A DNA stretch of 56,171 bases from Bryobacteraceae bacterium. Its GTDB lineage: Bacteria > Acidobacteriota > Terriglobia > Bryobacterales > Bryobacteraceae. The notes under the pieces are model-generated. The model was not told where the DNA came from, ran no database searches, and worked only from the letters and a program-made list of their open reading frames with translations. The first letter of the stretch is position 1, and each line of letters begins with the position of its first letter. Below are positions 1 to 10,068 of the stretch, one piece after another. The stretch is from assembly GCA_025980435.1 (NCBI GenBank), contig JAICXK010000003.1, positions 1 to 56,171 on the forward strand, read 5' to 3'. A program made the position numbers and the translations under genes.

Positions 1-286
1 AGATGATAGATAGGATCAATAAGAGATTGGAAGACGTGAAGCAATCACTTACGGCCGCAGACGAGTTCCGAGGAACGCGGACAACATACAGTGTTTTCAA
101 TCGGCGTTCATTCGCGCTCATTGGGGGTCTAATTCCTTTTGGGGCGCCGCGCCAATTTAATTTGTGGATCGTGCTTGAGCAATTTCAGGGCAGAATTGAG
201 ACGACACCGTATGAACAGGCATCGGAATATCCATTTCCTAAGAGCTTTGTGGCACCCGCTGGATTCGCGCTGGAGAGACTAAAGAT
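1..286. other. Upstream edge region, no confident gene
   Basis: The stretch before greB has an open frame from position 3 on the plus strand that runs on into greB (to 353) for 116 residues. I do not recognise the translation; it shows no signal peptide or motif, and it overlaps the well-supported greB start by about 67 bases. It may be the 3' part of an unknown gene or chance. No terminator or RNA was seen here. Confidence 0.3.
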
Positions 287-898
287 ATGCGAAAAGGGTT
301 TACGAGAAAACCGCAAGGTGACGAACCCGCGACGCAGAGCAAGAACTACATAACGCCGAGCGGCCTGCAACGCCTCAAAGATGAGCACCGGTTTCTGCTC
401 AACAGGGAACGCCCGGCCGTGACGGAGGTGGTGGCGTGGGCTGCGAGCAACGGCGATCGCAGTGAAAACGCCGACTATCAGTACGGCAAGCGGCGGCTGC
501 GCCAGATCGATGGGCGGATTCGCTTTCTCACAAAGCAAATCGAATCCGCGGAAGTAGTTGACCCGGAAACTCCGCGAGCGGGCCAAGCGGTGACGAGGGC
601 ATTCTTCGGAGCGACCGTGCGCTATGCCAATGCTGCGGGAACGGAGCGAGTGGTGAGCATCGTAGGCACCGACGAGGTCGATCTCAACCGCAAGCACATC
701 AGTTGGGTGTCGCCTCTGGGGCGCGCGTTGATGAAGTCGGCAGCGGGTGATCGTGTAATTCTACAAGCGCCGGCCGGTACAGAACACCTGACCGTGCTGG
801 AAGTGTGTTACAAGCGCATTTCGGTGGAACCGTTCCGTGAACCACCCGGAGCCGAGTCCTCGGCAAAGGGACAGCCTCGCCGACACCAATCCATCTGA
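287..898 (+). CDS. greB: Transcription elongation factor GreB
   Basis: GreB binds the secondary channel of RNA polymerase and stimulates cleavage of backtracked transcripts, rescuing stalled complexes. The 203-residue product has the Gre coiled-coil block with the conserved stretch ASNGDRSENADYQYGKRRLR, whose acidic loop residues D-E-N-A-D sit at the tip reaching the active site. This is followed by the C-terminal FKBP-like domain (FFGATVRYAN, then IVGTDEVD and SPLGRALM). The D-R-S-E-N-A-D-Y form and the RERPAV segment favour GreB over GreA. The family is usually about 160 residues; the extra length is a basic N-terminal leader of about 20 residues and a C-terminal tail. The ATG at 287 follows a purine-rich GGAGAG ribosome-binding site. 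Confidence 0.92.
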   Translation: MRKGFTRKPQGDEPATQSKNYITPSGLQRLKDEHRFLLNRERPAVTEVVAWAASNGDRSENADYQYGKRRLRQIDGRIRFLTKQIESAEVVDPETPRAGQAVTRAFFGATVRYANAAGTERVVSIVGTDEVDLNRKHISWVSPLGRALMKSAAGDRVILQAPAGTEHLTVLEVCYKRISVEPFREPPGAESSAKGQPRRHQSI

Positions 899-1085
899 CG
901 AAGCTAGCGAAGCGGCACGCTTCAGCCCGACCAAATCACGGTTGATCGCTGGCGAACTGCATGTGGAATGTCTCCGATTTTATGGTCATTCCTATTATTT
1001 CGAGTGATCGGTAGCCGTCGGCACAACGAAGGCGCGCCACTCTCAATTCTCAAGCCAAGCCCAAGCCAAGACCAAAGGGTCGGCT

Positions 1086-1108
1086 GCGGAACTGGGGTTC
1101 CGCCCCAC
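1086..1108 (-). repeat. Intergenic hairpin element, copy A
   Basis: A perfect 7-bp stem (GCGGAAC / GTTCCGC) with a TGGG loop, followed by CCCAC on the plus strand. On the minus strand it reads TGTGGGGCGGAAC then the loop and other arm. The same architecture recurs at 19391 and 21811, so this is one copy of a dispersed REP-like palindrome. It lies in the 263-base gap between greB and the VWFA gene, which otherwise holds no gene I can support. Confidence 0.55.
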
Positions 1109-1161
1109 AATCCGCCGCTCCGCATTTATGTCGCACACTCCAGAGAAACGAAGCTTCCGCT

Positions 1162-2148
1162 GTGTCCGTCCGTGACCCTGTGAGGTTGTTTTCAGCCTTA
1201 ACCGCCGCGCTAATTGCCTGGTCGTCATTTGCACAGCAACCCACGATCAGGACCACCGTCCCGCTGGTTGTCCTCCCCACGACCGTTACGGACCAGAGCG
1301 GGCGCTTTGTTTACGGGCTCCAGGCTTCCGATTTCGTGGTTCTGGATAATGGGAAGCCCAGACCGGTTCGTGTCGACGATCCCGATTCAGTACTCGCTCC
1401 GCTCGCCATGGTTGTGCTGATTCAAACCAGCGATCTGTCGCGATCCGCCTTGCTGAAGGTGCGAAAGGTGGGATCGATGATTCCGGAAGCGGTCGCGGGC
1501 GCAAACGCCGAAGCGGCGATTGTCACCTTCTCCGATGAAGTGAAAGTGGTGCAGAACTTCACCCAAGATGCGGATAGGATTTCAGACGTGTTTCAGGACC
1601 TGAAAGCAGCGGATAGCGGCAGGGGCCGGATGATTGATGCTGTCGCGAAGGGCTTGGATATGCTCGCCACCCGGCCGAAAGCGCGAGCGGCGATTGTGAT
1701 CATCGGCGAGAGCAAAGATCGGGGCAGCGAAAGTAAGGTCAGCCAATTGCTTCCGGCTCTTCAGCAATCAAAGGTTACCGTCTACAGCCTTACTTATTCG
1801 GCATATCTGACTGCGTTCACGACACGCGGGAGCGAGTACGAGCCGCCGGATAGCGGCGGCCTCCTGGCTGCCATTACGGAAACGGCGCGTTTGGGAAAAC
1901 CAAACACCACAGCGCTGTTAACGGAAGCGACAGGCGGGCGTGTTCTGAAGTTCGAAACGAAATCCAAACTGGAAAACGATCTGATCCGGCTCGGAAGCGA
2001 AATTCACAGCCGCTATATGATCTCGTTCACGCCGGAAGAGGGCGAGCGCGGCAGCTTTCATAAGCTCCAAGTAGCAGTTAAGAACAGGCCGAAACTCACG
2101 GTGCGAACACGGCCGGGTTATTGGTCTGGAAATACAGCTTCACAATAG
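1162..2148 (+). CDS. Secreted VWFA-domain protein (acidobacterial VWFA-related type)
   Basis: A 328-residue protein with an N-terminal signal peptide (hydrophobic core SALTAALIAW, then AQQ). A short beta-rich segment precedes the von Willebrand A domain. That segment has the phrase VVLPTTVTDQSGRFVYGL, typical of the large acidobacterial VWFA-related family, with ASDFVVLDNGKPRPV following. The metal-ion-dependent adhesion site motif DxSxS is present as D91, S93 and S95 (SDLSRS). Such proteins are exported and probably mediate divalent-cation-dependent protein contacts; the partner is unknown. The start is GTG at 1162. The gene stands alone, and a stem-loop at 2163 separates it from the convergent csbD-like gene. 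Function beyond the fold is not deducible. Confidence 0.8.
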   Translation: MSVRDPVRLFSALTAALIAWSSFAQQPTIRTTVPLVVLPTTVTDQSGRFVYGLQASDFVVLDNGKPRPVRVDDPDSVLAPLAMVVLIQTSDLSRSALLKVRKVGSMIPEAVAGANAEAAIVTFSDEVKVVQNFTQDADRISDVFQDLKAADSGRGRMIDAVAKGLDMLATRPKARAAIVIIGESKDRGSESKVSQLLPALQQSKVTVYSLTYSAYLTAFTTRGSEYEPPDSGGLLAAITETARLGKPNTTALLTEATGGRVLKFETKSKLENDLIRLGSEIHSRYMISFTPEEGERGSFHKLQVAVKNRPKLTVRTRPGYWSGNTASQ

Positions 2149-2162
2149 CGTGCAAACAAAAA

Positions 2163-2199
2163 GGGCGGAGCCGTCAATGAACAATCGACCGCTCCGCCC
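2163..2199. terminator. Terminator between convergent genes
   Basis: A perfect 9-bp stem, GGGCGGAGC paired with GCTCCGCCC, with a 19-base loop. On the minus strand the stem is followed by TTTTTGTTTG, which suits termination of the csbD-like gene; on the plus strand a shorter AACTTTT follows. It sits exactly between the stop codons of two converging genes. Confidence 0.7.
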
Positions 2200-2212
2200 G
2201 AACTTTTACGAA

Positions 2213-2455
2213 TTACAGTTTGTTGCCCGCGTGCGTGGCATGGGCCTGCAGGTCGCCGGTTGAACTACTGGCCCACTCGTCGGCTTCCTTCTCGGCCTGC
2301 TCACGAGTAATACCGTACCGCTCCTGGATTTTACCCACGAGCTGATCTTTCTTCCCGCTCAATGCCGTTATGTCATCGTCGGTCAGTTTGGCCCAGCGCT
2401 GCTTGACGGAGCCCTTCATTTGTTTCCATTTTCCTTCAAATTGATCCGTGTTCAT
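2213..2455 (-). CDS. CsbD-like stress response protein
   Basis: An 80-residue CsbD family protein, a small hydrophilic protein class induced by general stress in many bacteria, with no known enzymatic role. The N-terminus MNTDQFEGKWKQMKGSVKQR and the later segment W-A-K-L-T-D-D-D with the G-K-I-Q-E-R-Y-G-I repeat-like region are diagnostic. The frame extends upstream to 2608, but the ATG at 2455 is preceded by a strong GGAAGGAG ribosome-binding site and matches the family start, so I use it. The C-terminal tail (about residues 60-80) is variable and rich in small residues. Cytoplasmic by lack of a signal. Confidence 0.88.
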   Translation of the reverse strand: MNTDQFEGKWKQMKGSVKQRWAKLTDDDITALSGKKDQLVGKIQERYGITREQAEKEADEWASSSTGDLQAHATHAGNKL

Positions 2456-2616
2456 TGATACTCCTTCCGGGCGTAAAGGAGCAATCGCCGCGCCAAAAGC
2501 AAAGGCCTCTATTTTCTGCGGCTTCAGGCCCGCTCCGCGCGAAAATTCTTCTTCACGATGAGTTTTTTCCTCAGTAGAAGTTCGGGCCATGGCCTCTGGG
2601 ATACTCAAAGGTGGTT

Positions 2617-3522
2617 ATGTGCCGGGACGACGTATTGCTCGAAACCAAGCTGCCGTTGCCGCTGCTGGGACGAGGCAAAGTGAGGGATATCTATGATCTG
2701 GGCGATTCGCTGCTTTTTATCGCTTCCGACCGGATCTCAGCGTTCGATTGCATTCTGGGCAGCGGCATACCTTGCAAGGGGCGCATCCTAACCCAAATGT
2801 CGCTATTCTGGTTTGAGTTTTTGCGAGATGTGGTTCCGTCGCATCTTTTGACTGCGGATGTAACCAAATATCCAAGGAAAGTCGGACGCCATCGAAAACG
2901 GCTGGATGGCCGGTCGATGCTGGTGAAGAAAGCGGAGATGGTCCCGGTCGAATGCGTCGCCCGTGGATACCTGGCTGGATCGGGCTGGAAGGAATATCGG
3001 GAGAAGGGATCGGTGTGCGGAATTCCCCTTCCTCCGGATATGCGCGATGGAGACCGGCTGCCGGAGCCTATCTTTACTCCGGCCACCAAGGCCCAGAGCG
3101 GCCACGATATGAACGTGCCGTTCCAGTACGTGGCCAAGCAGTTGGGCGTGGATCTGGCGGGGCAACTCAGAGATTTGACTCTGGAACTCTATGGACGCGC
3201 AGCAAAGTATGCGTTGCAGCGCGGAATCATTGTCGCAGACACAAAGTTTGAATTCGGCTTCGTCGACGGGCAGCTTGTGCTGGCCGATGAGGTTTTAACT
3301 CCGGACTCATCACGCTATTGGCCCGCGGATACGTACAGCCCCGGCGGACCGCAGTATTCCTTCGACAAGCAGTACGTTCGCGATTACCTGGAGACACTGA
3401 ACTGGAATAAGCGGCCGCCTGCTCCATCTTTGCCGGACGAGGTAGTAAAGAAGACAAGCGAGAAGTATGAGGAGGCGTTTACCCGATTAACCGGACAGGC
3501 ACTTGTGCAGAGGAAGGTTTAA
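2617..3522 (+). CDS. purC: Phosphoribosylaminoimidazole-succinocarboxamide synthase
   Basis: PurC (SAICAR synthetase) joins aspartate to CAIR with ATP, the eighth step of de novo purine synthesis. The 301-residue protein carries the ATP-binding start GRGKVRDIYDLG and the family signature SDRISAFDCILGSGIPCKGR. The CAIR/aspartate site segment is VECVARGYLAGSGWKEY, and the later part has IIVADTKFEFGF and DEVLTPDSSRYW. This is the longer, yeast-like or actinobacterial-type length (about 300) rather than the 240-residue type. A GTG six bases earlier is possible, but the ATG at 2617 has AAAGGTGG directly upstream. The next gene begins 15 bases after the stop. Confidence 0.95.
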   Translation: MCRDDVLLETKLPLPLLGRGKVRDIYDLGDSLLFIASDRISAFDCILGSGIPCKGRILTQMSLFWFEFLRDVVPSHLLTADVTKYPRKVGRHRKRLDGRSMLVKKAEMVPVECVARGYLAGSGWKEYREKGSVCGIPLPPDMRDGDRLPEPIFTPATKAQSGHDMNVPFQYVAKQLGVDLAGQLRDLTLELYGRAAKYALQRGIIVADTKFEFGFVDGQLVLADEVLTPDSSRYWPADTYSPGGPQYSFDKQYVRDYLETLNWNKRPPAPSLPDEVVKKTSEKYEEAFTRLTGQALVQRKV

Positions 3523-3537
3523 AGCAACGGCGGATCT

Positions 3538-4101
3538 ATGTGGAGCGTGAACTGGTTCGATGTTGGATTGATTTTGCTGATCGTGGTTTCCGTGGTAACG
3601 GGTTTGCGGACCGGTTTTGCGCGCGTCGTGATCGGACTCGTCGCCACCGTGGCTGGTTTTCTGGCCGGCTTCTGGTGCTATCAGGTGGTAGCGGCACAAT
3701 TGATGGCCTGGACGCACATGAGTACACGGGCGGCGAACGTGACGGGATTCCTCATAGTTTTCGTCGGCGTGCTGATTGTGGGTGCGCTGATCGCTGCGCT
3801 GCTGGCAAGGTTGTTCCGCTGGATAGGGCTCTCCTGGTTCGATCATCTGCTGGGCGGAGTGGCGGGGTTTGTTCGCGGGGTGCTGGTGATTGCGGTGCTC
3901 GCGGATATCGTTGTGGCATTCGCGCCATCTCCGGCTCCTGGGTTCCTGGGCACCTCGCGTGTGCTTCCCTACGCGAGTGAATTGGGAGTTGCGATCGCGC
4001 AACTCGCGCCGCGGGAACTGAAGGATTCTTTCAATGAGCAGATGGACAACTTGAAACAGCTCTGGTCGACGGACCAAAACCCGCATTCCCGCAACCTGTA
4101 A
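3538..4101 (+). CDS. CvpA family membrane protein
   Basis: A 187-residue inner-membrane protein of the CvpA/colicin V production family. Four hydrophobic segments are visible at roughly residues 8-28, 30-52, 66-90 and 103-126, with the family pattern of a short N-terminal NWFDVGLI stretch and the glycine-rich GGVAGFVRGVLV segment before the last helix. CvpA proteins support envelope integrity in other bacteria; the mechanism is not established. It lies 15 bases after purC, echoing the purF-cvpA linkage of other genomes, and 13 bases before gph, so an operon purC-cvpA-gph-rfaE2-mfd is likely. Confidence 0.85.
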   Translation: MWSVNWFDVGLILLIVVSVVTGLRTGFARVVIGLVATVAGFLAGFWCYQVVAAQLMAWTHMSTRAANVTGFLIVFVGVLIVGALIAALLARLFRWIGLSWFDHLLGGVAGFVRGVLVIAVLADIVVAFAPSPAPGFLGTSRVLPYASELGVAIAQLAPRELKDSFNEQMDNLKQLWSTDQNPHSRNL

Positions 4102-4114
4102 GGACCTTAGCGTT

Positions 4115-4768
4115 TTGCTGCTTATCTTCGATCTGGACGGCACGCTAATCGATTCGAGCATCGACCTGGCTGTGTCCATGAACGCGACCCGCGAACATTT
4201 CAGCCTTCCGCCACTCGATCCGAATCTGATCTACTCCTATGTGGGAAACGGCGCCGCCATGCTGATCCGGCGTTCGATGCCCGCAGATGTGAGCGAACAG
4301 CAGCTTGAAAACGCGCTCGACTTTTTCCTGAAGTTCTACCGGGCGCACGCTCTGGAACATACGCGGCTGTATCCGGGCGTTCGCGAAGTAGTCGAAGAGT
4401 TGTCGGCAGCCGGGCACACCCTGGCGGTCCTGACCAACAAGCCGGAGCGAATCAGCTTCGATATAGTGCGGGCGCTGGGATTGCAAGAGCGTTTTGTTCG
4501 CGTGTATGGGGGCGATACGTTTGCGAATAAGAAGCCGAATCCGGTTGGCATTCTGCAGCTCATGCAGGATGCGGGCGCGCCGCCGGACGAAACTCTGATG
4601 GTGGGCGACAGCGCCGTGGATGTACAGACAGCGCGAAACGCCGGAGTGCGCAGTTGTGGAGTCCTGTGGGGATTCCAACCGGAGAGCTTCCAAATGGAAC
4701 AGCCGGACGTGGTTGTAAGCGAGCCCCAGGAGCTGCTGCGGCCGCTTCGCCCGCAGATCGTAAAATGA
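4115..4768 (+). CDS. gph: HAD hydrolase, phosphoglycolate phosphatase-like
   Basis: A 217-residue haloacid-dehalogenase phosphatase most similar in layout to Gph, which removes 2-phosphoglycolate formed by DNA repair or photorespiration-like reactions. All four HAD motifs are visible: nucleophile D6 and D8 in FDLDGT, Thr in LTNKP, Lys in NKKPNP, and the acidic pair in MVGDSAVD. The cap domain lies between about residues 15 and 85. The start is TTG at 4115, immediately before the conserved FDLDGT; no ATG is available at the right place. Substrate is inferred from family; a related PpaX- or NagD-like role cannot be excluded. Confidence 0.83.
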   Translation: MLLIFDLDGTLIDSSIDLAVSMNATREHFSLPPLDPNLIYSYVGNGAAMLIRRSMPADVSEQQLENALDFFLKFYRAHALEHTRLYPGVREVVEELSAAGHTLAVLTNKPERISFDIVRALGLQERFVRVYGGDTFANKKPNPVGILQLMQDAGAPPDETLMVGDSAVDVQTARNAGVRSCGVLWGFQPESFQMEQPDVVVSEPQELLRPLRPQIVK

Positions 4769-4777
4769 GAGCGGGAA

Positions 4778-5290
4778 ATGTCTCGCCTGTACACGCGCGA
4801 AGAATTGATTCTGCGGAGGCGGCAGTGGAAAGCCGAAGGGAAGAAAGTCGTCTTCACGAACGGCTGCTATGACATCCTGCATCCGGGACATATCCGGTTA
4901 TTAGAGCGGGCGCGTTCCCTGGGTGACATCCTTATTCTCGCGCTGAACAGTGACGAGAGCGTGCATCGGCTGAAGGGGCCGTCGCGACCTTTCTTCGATG
5001 AGCGCACGCGAGCCGAACTGGCCATGCATCTGGAAGCAGTGGATGCGGTTACTCTTTTCGGCGAAGATACACCGCGGGAATTGATAGCCGTATTGCTTCC
5101 GGATGTCTTGGTGAAAGGCGCAGACTGGTCCCACTTCATCGCGGGCCGTGAAGAAGTGGAGGCGGCCGGCGGACAAGTGTATGCATTGCCGCTCGAGCCC
5201 GGCTATTCAACCACGGACATCGCCGGGAAGATCATTGGACGGCGGAACGAGGAACGATCGCTCCGCCCCGCCGTGGTTCAGGCCCAGTGA
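4778..5290 (+). CDS. rfaE2: D-glycero-beta-D-manno-heptose 1-phosphate adenylyltransferase
   Basis: The 170-residue protein corresponds to the C-terminal (cytidylyltransferase-like) domain of E. coli HldE, here as a free-standing RfaE2. It transfers AMP to heptose-1-phosphate to make ADP-heptose for the lipopolysaccharide inner core, which implies a Gram-negative envelope. The nucleotidyltransferase motif GCYDILHPGH occupies residues 29-38, with the H-x-G-H ATP site; ALNSDESVHRLKG and the C-terminal STTDIAGKI are also family landmarks. The kinase partner (RfaE1/HldA) is not in the window. Its stop overlaps the GTG start of mfd (GTGA), indicating translational coupling. Confidence 0.9.
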   Translation: MSRLYTREELILRRRQWKAEGKKVVFTNGCYDILHPGHIRLLERARSLGDILILALNSDESVHRLKGPSRPFFDERTRAELAMHLEAVDAVTLFGEDTPRELIAVLLPDVLVKGADWSHFIAGREEVEAAGGQVYALPLEPGYSTTDIAGKIIGRRNEERSLRPAVVQAQ

Positions 5291-8200
5291 TTCACCCGGC
5301 TATTCGAGACCTGCTGCAATCCGCCGCGAGACAAGCCGATTTCCAGATACTCCTGCAGCGCCTCACGCGCGGGGAACACGGGCCATTTTCCGTTTCAGGG
5401 CTGGTCAATACGGCCAAAGGTCTTTATCTGACGCTGCTCTATCAGGCAACGGACAAGCCTCTTTTCGTGCTGGTCGACGGGAACAAGCAGGCGGAGAGTT
5501 TGCTGGAATCGACCGAAGCCTTCTTTGGCATGCTGTTCGAGGGCCGTGATCTGCCACCGCCCCAACTCCTGCCAGCACTCGATATTCTTCCTCACCAGCG
5601 CCTCTCGCCACACAACGAGATCGCCGAAAAACGTGCGGTCGCGCTATGGCGGCTTTCCGTGCGCAAGATGCCGATCACGATCGTCCCGATTGCATCGGCG
5701 CTGCTGCGCACCGAGTCCGCCGAATTTTACCGGCAGCTTGCGCTCACACTTCGTGCCGGCGAGGAGATTCCGCTCGACGATTTGATTCAGCATCTGGAGA
5801 GCATCGGGTATGAGCGCCGGGACCCGGTCGAGATGGTGGGCGAGTATTCCGTCCGGGGCGGGATCTTCGATGTTTTCTCCACCGAATCGGCGCGGCCCGT
5901 CCGCATCGAATTTTTCGGAGACGAAATCGAATCTATTCGCCAGTTCGATGTGGCATCGCAGCGCTCCGTCCTGAAGATTCCTTCGACCACGCTGCTGCCG
6001 CTAACCGAATATCCGCGATCGCACCCATTGCTCCGGCAACTCGCGGAGGCCGCGGAACAGGCCGATCTGGAGCTTTCCAATCCAGGCGAAGTTTTTCCCG
6101 GCTGGGAGTTTCTGGTTCCGCTGATACGAGCCCGTTCGCACGATGTTTTCTCTCTGAATCGCGATGCGCTGATCGTGATGGATGAGCCGGCGGCGATCGA
6201 ATCGGCGGCAGACCGGCTGTGGCAACGGCTGGAGCATCCGGACCGGCCCGCTCCTATTGAACCGGAGAAAAACTTCAAACGCTGGGCTGAGCTTGAGGAT
6301 GAGGTGTCAAATCGCACGCGCGTCAGCTTCCAGGAACTGGATATACTGCAAGGCCCGGATGCGGATGGGGATGCATCACATCTCCACATCCCCACACGCC
6401 CCTCGCTTGCGTTCCAAGGCAACATGCCGGTGGCGGTCGCCGAAGCCCGCAACCTGATCGCGGCCGGCAACCGAGTGATGTTCTTTGCCGCATCAACCGG
6501 CGAGGTGGAGCGGCTGGCGGACGTGCTGCAGGAATACGCCGTCCCCTATCAGTTGGGTTTGGAGGCGGCGGCTGGACGCCCATCGCTTGCCGACCGGGCC
6601 TACCACGCGGGAGCGGTTTCGAGCGCATACCTCATGAAAGGGAACGTGCGCCGCGGGGCCGTATTCCTGGATTCCGATCTCGCGATCATCGGTTCGGAGG
6701 ATCTGTTTGAGACCTCTGATCTGATTGCGCGCCAGCCTTCCAAATCGCAGCTTGCCGCCTTCGCCGCCGATATTGCCGATCTGAAACCGGGTGATTTCGT
6801 CGTGCACACCACCCATGGCGTCGGCCGTTTCCTCGGCATACGCGAGCTGGCTCAGGGCGATCAGGCTGGCGACTTCATGCTGATCGAGTACGCCGGGGAA
6901 TCCAAGCTGTACGTTCCGCTGGCGCGGCTGGATCTGGTTCAGAAGTACCGCGGGGCCGGCGAGGCAAAACCTCACCTGGACCGCCTCGGGGGCGTCACCT
7001 GGGAGAAAACAAAATCGCGCGTCAAAGCCAAGATGCGCGACATGGCGGATGAGCTCTTAAGGCTCTACGCGCAGCGGCGGATGTCCAAAGGTTTTTCGTT
7101 TTCGGCGGATAGTAACTGGCAGCGCGAATTCGAAGATGCTTTTGAGTACGCGCCGACGAAAGATCAGTTGAACGCCGTCTCACAGATTAAAGCCGATATG
7201 GAGAGCGAGCAGCCGATGGACCGGCTGTTGTGCGGCGACGTCGGCTTTGGAAAGACGGAGGTAGCCATGCGGGCGGCTTTCAAGGCGCTAGGCGACGGTA
7301 AGCAAGTGGCGGTGCTGGCGCCTACAACCGTGCTGTCTTTCCAACATTATGAAACCTTCAAACGCCGGTTCGCTTCATTCCCTGTTCGAGTCGAGCTGGT
7401 AAGCCGGTTCCGAACTTCGAAAGAGATCAAGGCGGTTTTAGACGATCTCGCAACCGGCAAAGTGGACGTGCTGATCGGGACACATCGCTTGCTCTCGAAA
7501 GATGTTCAGTTCTACGACCTGGGCTTGCTGGTTGTCGATGAGGAGCAGCGCTTTGGGGTTCGCCATAAGGAGCGCCTAAAGCAACTCCGGCACGATGTGG
7601 ACGTGCTCACTATGAGCGCGACGCCTATCCCCCGGACACTTCACATGTCGCTGCTGGGATTGCGCGACATGTCGGTGATCGAAACGGCTCCAAAAGACCG
7701 GCTGACCATCAATACGGTAGTAGCGCATTTCAATCCGGACCTGATCAAGGCGGCCATTGAGCAGGAACTAGGGCGGCAAGGCCAGGTATATTTCGTTCAT
7801 AACCGCGTGGACACCATTTTCATGCGCGCTGCCGCGATTCAGGAGCTGATTCCGCAGTGCCGCATCGGCGTTGGCCACGGGCAGATGGGCGAAGCGGAAC
7901 TCGAAAAGGTTCTGCTTGGGTTCATGCGCCACGAATACGATGTTTTCGTATGTACCACGATCGTTGAAAACGGTCTCGACATTCCTTTGGCAAACACGAT
8001 GATTATCGAAAATGCGGAGCGGTATGGTCTGAGCGAACTGTATCAACTGCGCGGGCGCGTCGGCCGATCTAACCGGCGCGCGTATGCCTATCTTTTGGTT
8101 CCCGCGGATACGCAGTTGAGCGAGGTGGCGAGAAAGCGGCTGGCTGCCCTGAAAGAATTCAGCGATTTGGGCGCGGGCTTCAAGATTGCGGCGCTCGACC

Positions 8201-8796
8201 TGGAATTGCGCGGCGCGGGCAACCTTTTGGGGGGCGAACAGCATGGGCACATTGAAGCGGTGGGATACGACACGTATGTCCGCCTCCTGGATGAGACCGT
8301 GCGAGAGATCAAAGGCGAAGAGGTCCCGCTGGAAATTCATGCGAGCCTCAACCTGGGTCTCGATATACGCATTCCCACGTCGTACATCTCGGATGACGCG
8401 CAGCGTCTTCGGTCGTATAAGCGCATCGCGGATGTGAAGGACGAAGAACAAGGAAATAGAATTACCGCCGAGCTTGCGGATCGATATGGCCCCGTGCCGG
8501 AAGAGGTCAACACCCTGGTGAAGTTCTCTCTGCTGAAGAGCCTCGCGGAAGCGGCCGGAGTTGAATCCATTGATCGCCGCCAGGGATTTGCCAACGTCAA
8601 GTTCCACCAGCAATCGAAAATCGACCCCTTGCGGCTAATGACTCTGGTCCGCAGCACGGAGAACGCTCAGTTCACGCCCGCCGGCGTTTTGAAAATTCCT
8701 TTAAGCGCCTCCCGCGCACCGGCCGAATTGCTCGATGAACTGAAGGCGATACTGATGGAATTGACGGCGGAGGAACCGGTAGGGGCGAAGCGGTAG
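5287..8796 (+). CDS. mfd: Transcription-repair coupling factor Mfd
   Basis: Mfd removes RNA polymerase stalled at DNA lesions and recruits UvrA/UvrB. The 1169-residue length is normal. Domain order: UvrB-homology N-terminal module (residues 1 to about 340); CarD-like RNA polymerase-interaction domain near residues 498-560, beginning [20 protein letters not shown]; superfamily 2 translocase with Walker [10 protein letters not shown] near residue 650, DEEQ box near 751, SATPIPRTL and the later QLRGRVGRS motif; and a C-terminal TRCF domain that masks the UvrA site. The start is GTG overlapping the rfaE2 stop. The CarD-like domain and the C-terminal domain distinguish it from RecG. Confidence 0.97.
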   Translation: MIHPAIRDLLQSAARQADFQILLQRLTRGEHGPFSVSGLVNTAKGLYLTLLYQATDKPLFVLVDGNKQAESLLESTEAFFGMLFEGRDLPPPQLLPALDILPHQRLSPHNEIAEKRAVALWRLSVRKMPITIVPIASALLRTESAEFYRQLALTLRAGEEIPLDDLIQHLESIGYERRDPVEMVGEYSVRGGIFDVFSTESARPVRIEFFGDEIESIRQFDVASQRSVLKIPSTTLLPLTEYPRSHPLLRQLAEAAEQADLELSNPGEVFPGWEFLVPLIRARSHDVFSLNRDALIVMDEPAAIESAADRLWQRLEHPDRPAPIEPEKNFKRWAELEDEVSNRTRVSFQELDILQGPDADGDASHLHIPTRPSLAFQGNMPVAVAEARNLIAAGNRVMFFAASTGEVERLADVLQEYAVPYQLGLEAAAGRPSLADRAYHAGAVSSAYLMKGNVRRGAVFLDSDLAIIGSEDLFETSDLIARQPSKSQLAAFAADIADLKPGDFVVHTTHGVGRFLGIRELAQGDQAGDFMLIEYAGESKLYVPLARLDLVQKYRGAGEAKPHLDRLGGVTWEKTKSRVKAKMRDMADELLRLYAQRRMSKGFSFSADSNWQREFEDAFEYAPTKDQLNAVSQIKADMESEQPMDRLLCGDVGFGKTEVAMRAAFKALGDGKQVAVLAPTTVLSFQHYETFKRRFASFPVRVELVSRFRTSKEIKAVLDDLATGKVDVLIGTHRLLSKDVQFYDLGLLVVDEEQRFGVRHKERLKQLRHDVDVLTMSATPIPRTLHMSLLGLRDMSVIETAPKDRLTINTVVAHFNPDLIKAAIEQELGRQGQVYFVHNRVDTIFMRAAAIQELIPQCRIGVGHGQMGEAELEKVLLGFMRHEYDVFVCTTIVENGLDIPLANTMIIENAERYGLSELYQLRGRVGRSNRRAYAYLLVPADTQLSEVARKRLAALKEFSDLGAGFKIAALDLELRGAGNLLGGEQHGHIEAVGYDTYVRLLDETVREIKGEEVPLEIHASLNLGLDIRIPTSYISDDAQRLRSYKRIADVKDEEQGNRITAELADRYGPVPEEVNTLVKFSLLKSLAEAAGVESIDRRQGFANVKFHQQSKIDPLRLMTLVRSTENAQFTPAGVLKIPLSASRAPAELLDELKAILMELTAEEPVGAKR

Positions 8797-8898
8797 TTCT
8801 GAAACAGAATGGATGCCGCCACGGAGAGCGGCATGGCAGCGCTGGAGCGCCGCTCCACATCGAAAATGTCTGCGGCCGTGGGCTCGGTTATTGCCATA

Positions 8899-10062
8899 AT
8901 GAAAAGAAAAGTTATGAGAGCAGTCTGCATCACCGCGCTTGCCTTCAGTTCCGTTTGCTTTGCGGCGGATAATTTCACTGTCGTCGATCAGATTGTCGCC
9001 AAAGTAAACGGCGACATCGTAAGCCAGGACGAAATCCAGCGATTTCAGAAGGAAGCCTCACAGGAAATGCGCGCCCAGGCGGGCGGCGGCGGCCCCGAAA
9101 TGCGGCAGGCGCTCGCCCAACGCGAGAAAAACGTCCTGCGCGATCGCATTGACGAACTCCTTCTGATCCAGAAGGGGAAAGAGCTCAACATCAACGTGGA
9201 TTCCGACATCAGCAAGTATGTCGCGAATTTGCAGAGGCAATCGGGAATCACCGATACCGACAAATTTCACGAGTATGTCCGCCAGCAGTCTGGGATGAGC
9301 TATGAAGATTTCATTAACGAGACCAAGAACCAGATCCTGACGCGCGAGGTGATCGGGCAAGAAGTTGGGCGGCACATCAATATCACGGATAAGGAAGTGC
9401 AGGATTACTACAACGCGCACAAGTCCGATTTCATTCGTGAAGAGAAGGTATATCTCAGCGAAGTCCTGATTTCGACGCAGGGGAAAGATGCGGCCGGGAT
9501 TGCGGCGGCCGAGAAAAAGGCAAAGCAGATTGCTGCGCAAGCCTCCAAAGGCGAGCGATTTAGCGACCTGGCGCGCGACAATTCCGATGCCACGACGGCC
9601 AAAGATGGCGGCGTACTGGGTGGATATAAAAAGGGCGAGCTCCAGAAAGAAATTGAAGATGTTGTGTGGAATTTACCGCGGGGCGCTGTAACGCAACCGA
9701 TCAAACTGGCTACGGGATTTGAGATTTTCAAGGTCGACGATCACACTAAGGCCGGTCTCGCTCCCGTTGCCGAGGTGAAAACGGACATTGAAAATATCCT
9801 GTACGGGCCGAAGATGCAGCCGAAGGTAAGGGAGTATTTGACCCAGCTTCGAAGGCAGGCATTCTTGCAGATCAAGCCTGGCTTTGTCGATACCGGCGCT
9901 GCTCCGGGACAGGACACAAAGTGGCAGGACGTGGCGCAGCTCAAACCGGAAACCATTACAAAGGCCGAAGTGGAGCAAAAGACCCGCCACAAACGTCTGT
10001 TCGGAATGATTCCTATTCCGGGCACGGAGACTACGGTCACGGGAAAGAGCAGCTCGCGATAG
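8899..10062 (+). CDS. SurA/PpiC-type periplasmic peptidyl-prolyl isomerase
   Basis: A 387-residue exported chaperone. I start at the ATG at 8899 because it gives a clean signal peptide (MKRKVMRAVCITALAFSSVC, ending near FAAD); the frame is open from 8809. The N-terminal SurA-like helical region has VVDQIVAKVNGDIVSQDEI, the common opening of SurA proteins. The parvulin domain follows in the second half, with the segments YLSEVLIS, GERFSDLARDNSD and GGVLGGYKKGEL, and the closing TGFEIFKVDD. Such proteins assist folding of outer-membrane beta-barrels. It lies about 100 bases after mfd, 6 bases before the OB-HD gene. Only one parvulin domain is present, whereas E. coli SurA has two. Confidence 0.87.
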   Translation: MKRKVMRAVCITALAFSSVCFAADNFTVVDQIVAKVNGDIVSQDEIQRFQKEASQEMRAQAGGGGPEMRQALAQREKNVLRDRIDELLLIQKGKELNINVDSDISKYVANLQRQSGITDTDKFHEYVRQQSGMSYEDFINETKNQILTREVIGQEVGRHINITDKEVQDYYNAHKSDFIREEKVYLSEVLISTQGKDAAGIAAAEKKAKQIAAQASKGERFSDLARDNSDATTAKDGGVLGGYKKGELQKEIEDVVWNLPRGAVTQPIKLATGFEIFKVDDHTKAGLAPVAEVKTDIENILYGPKMQPKVREYLTQLRRQAFLQIKPGFVDTGAAPGQDTKWQDVAQLKPETITKAEVEQKTRHKRLFGMIPIPGTETTVTGKSSSR

Positions 10063-10068
10063 CATTCC

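Noticed and set aside
3-353. Plus-strand 116-residue open frame at the window start
   Set aside because: No recognisable family, overlaps the well-supported greB start, and the window edge prevents checking its upstream part.
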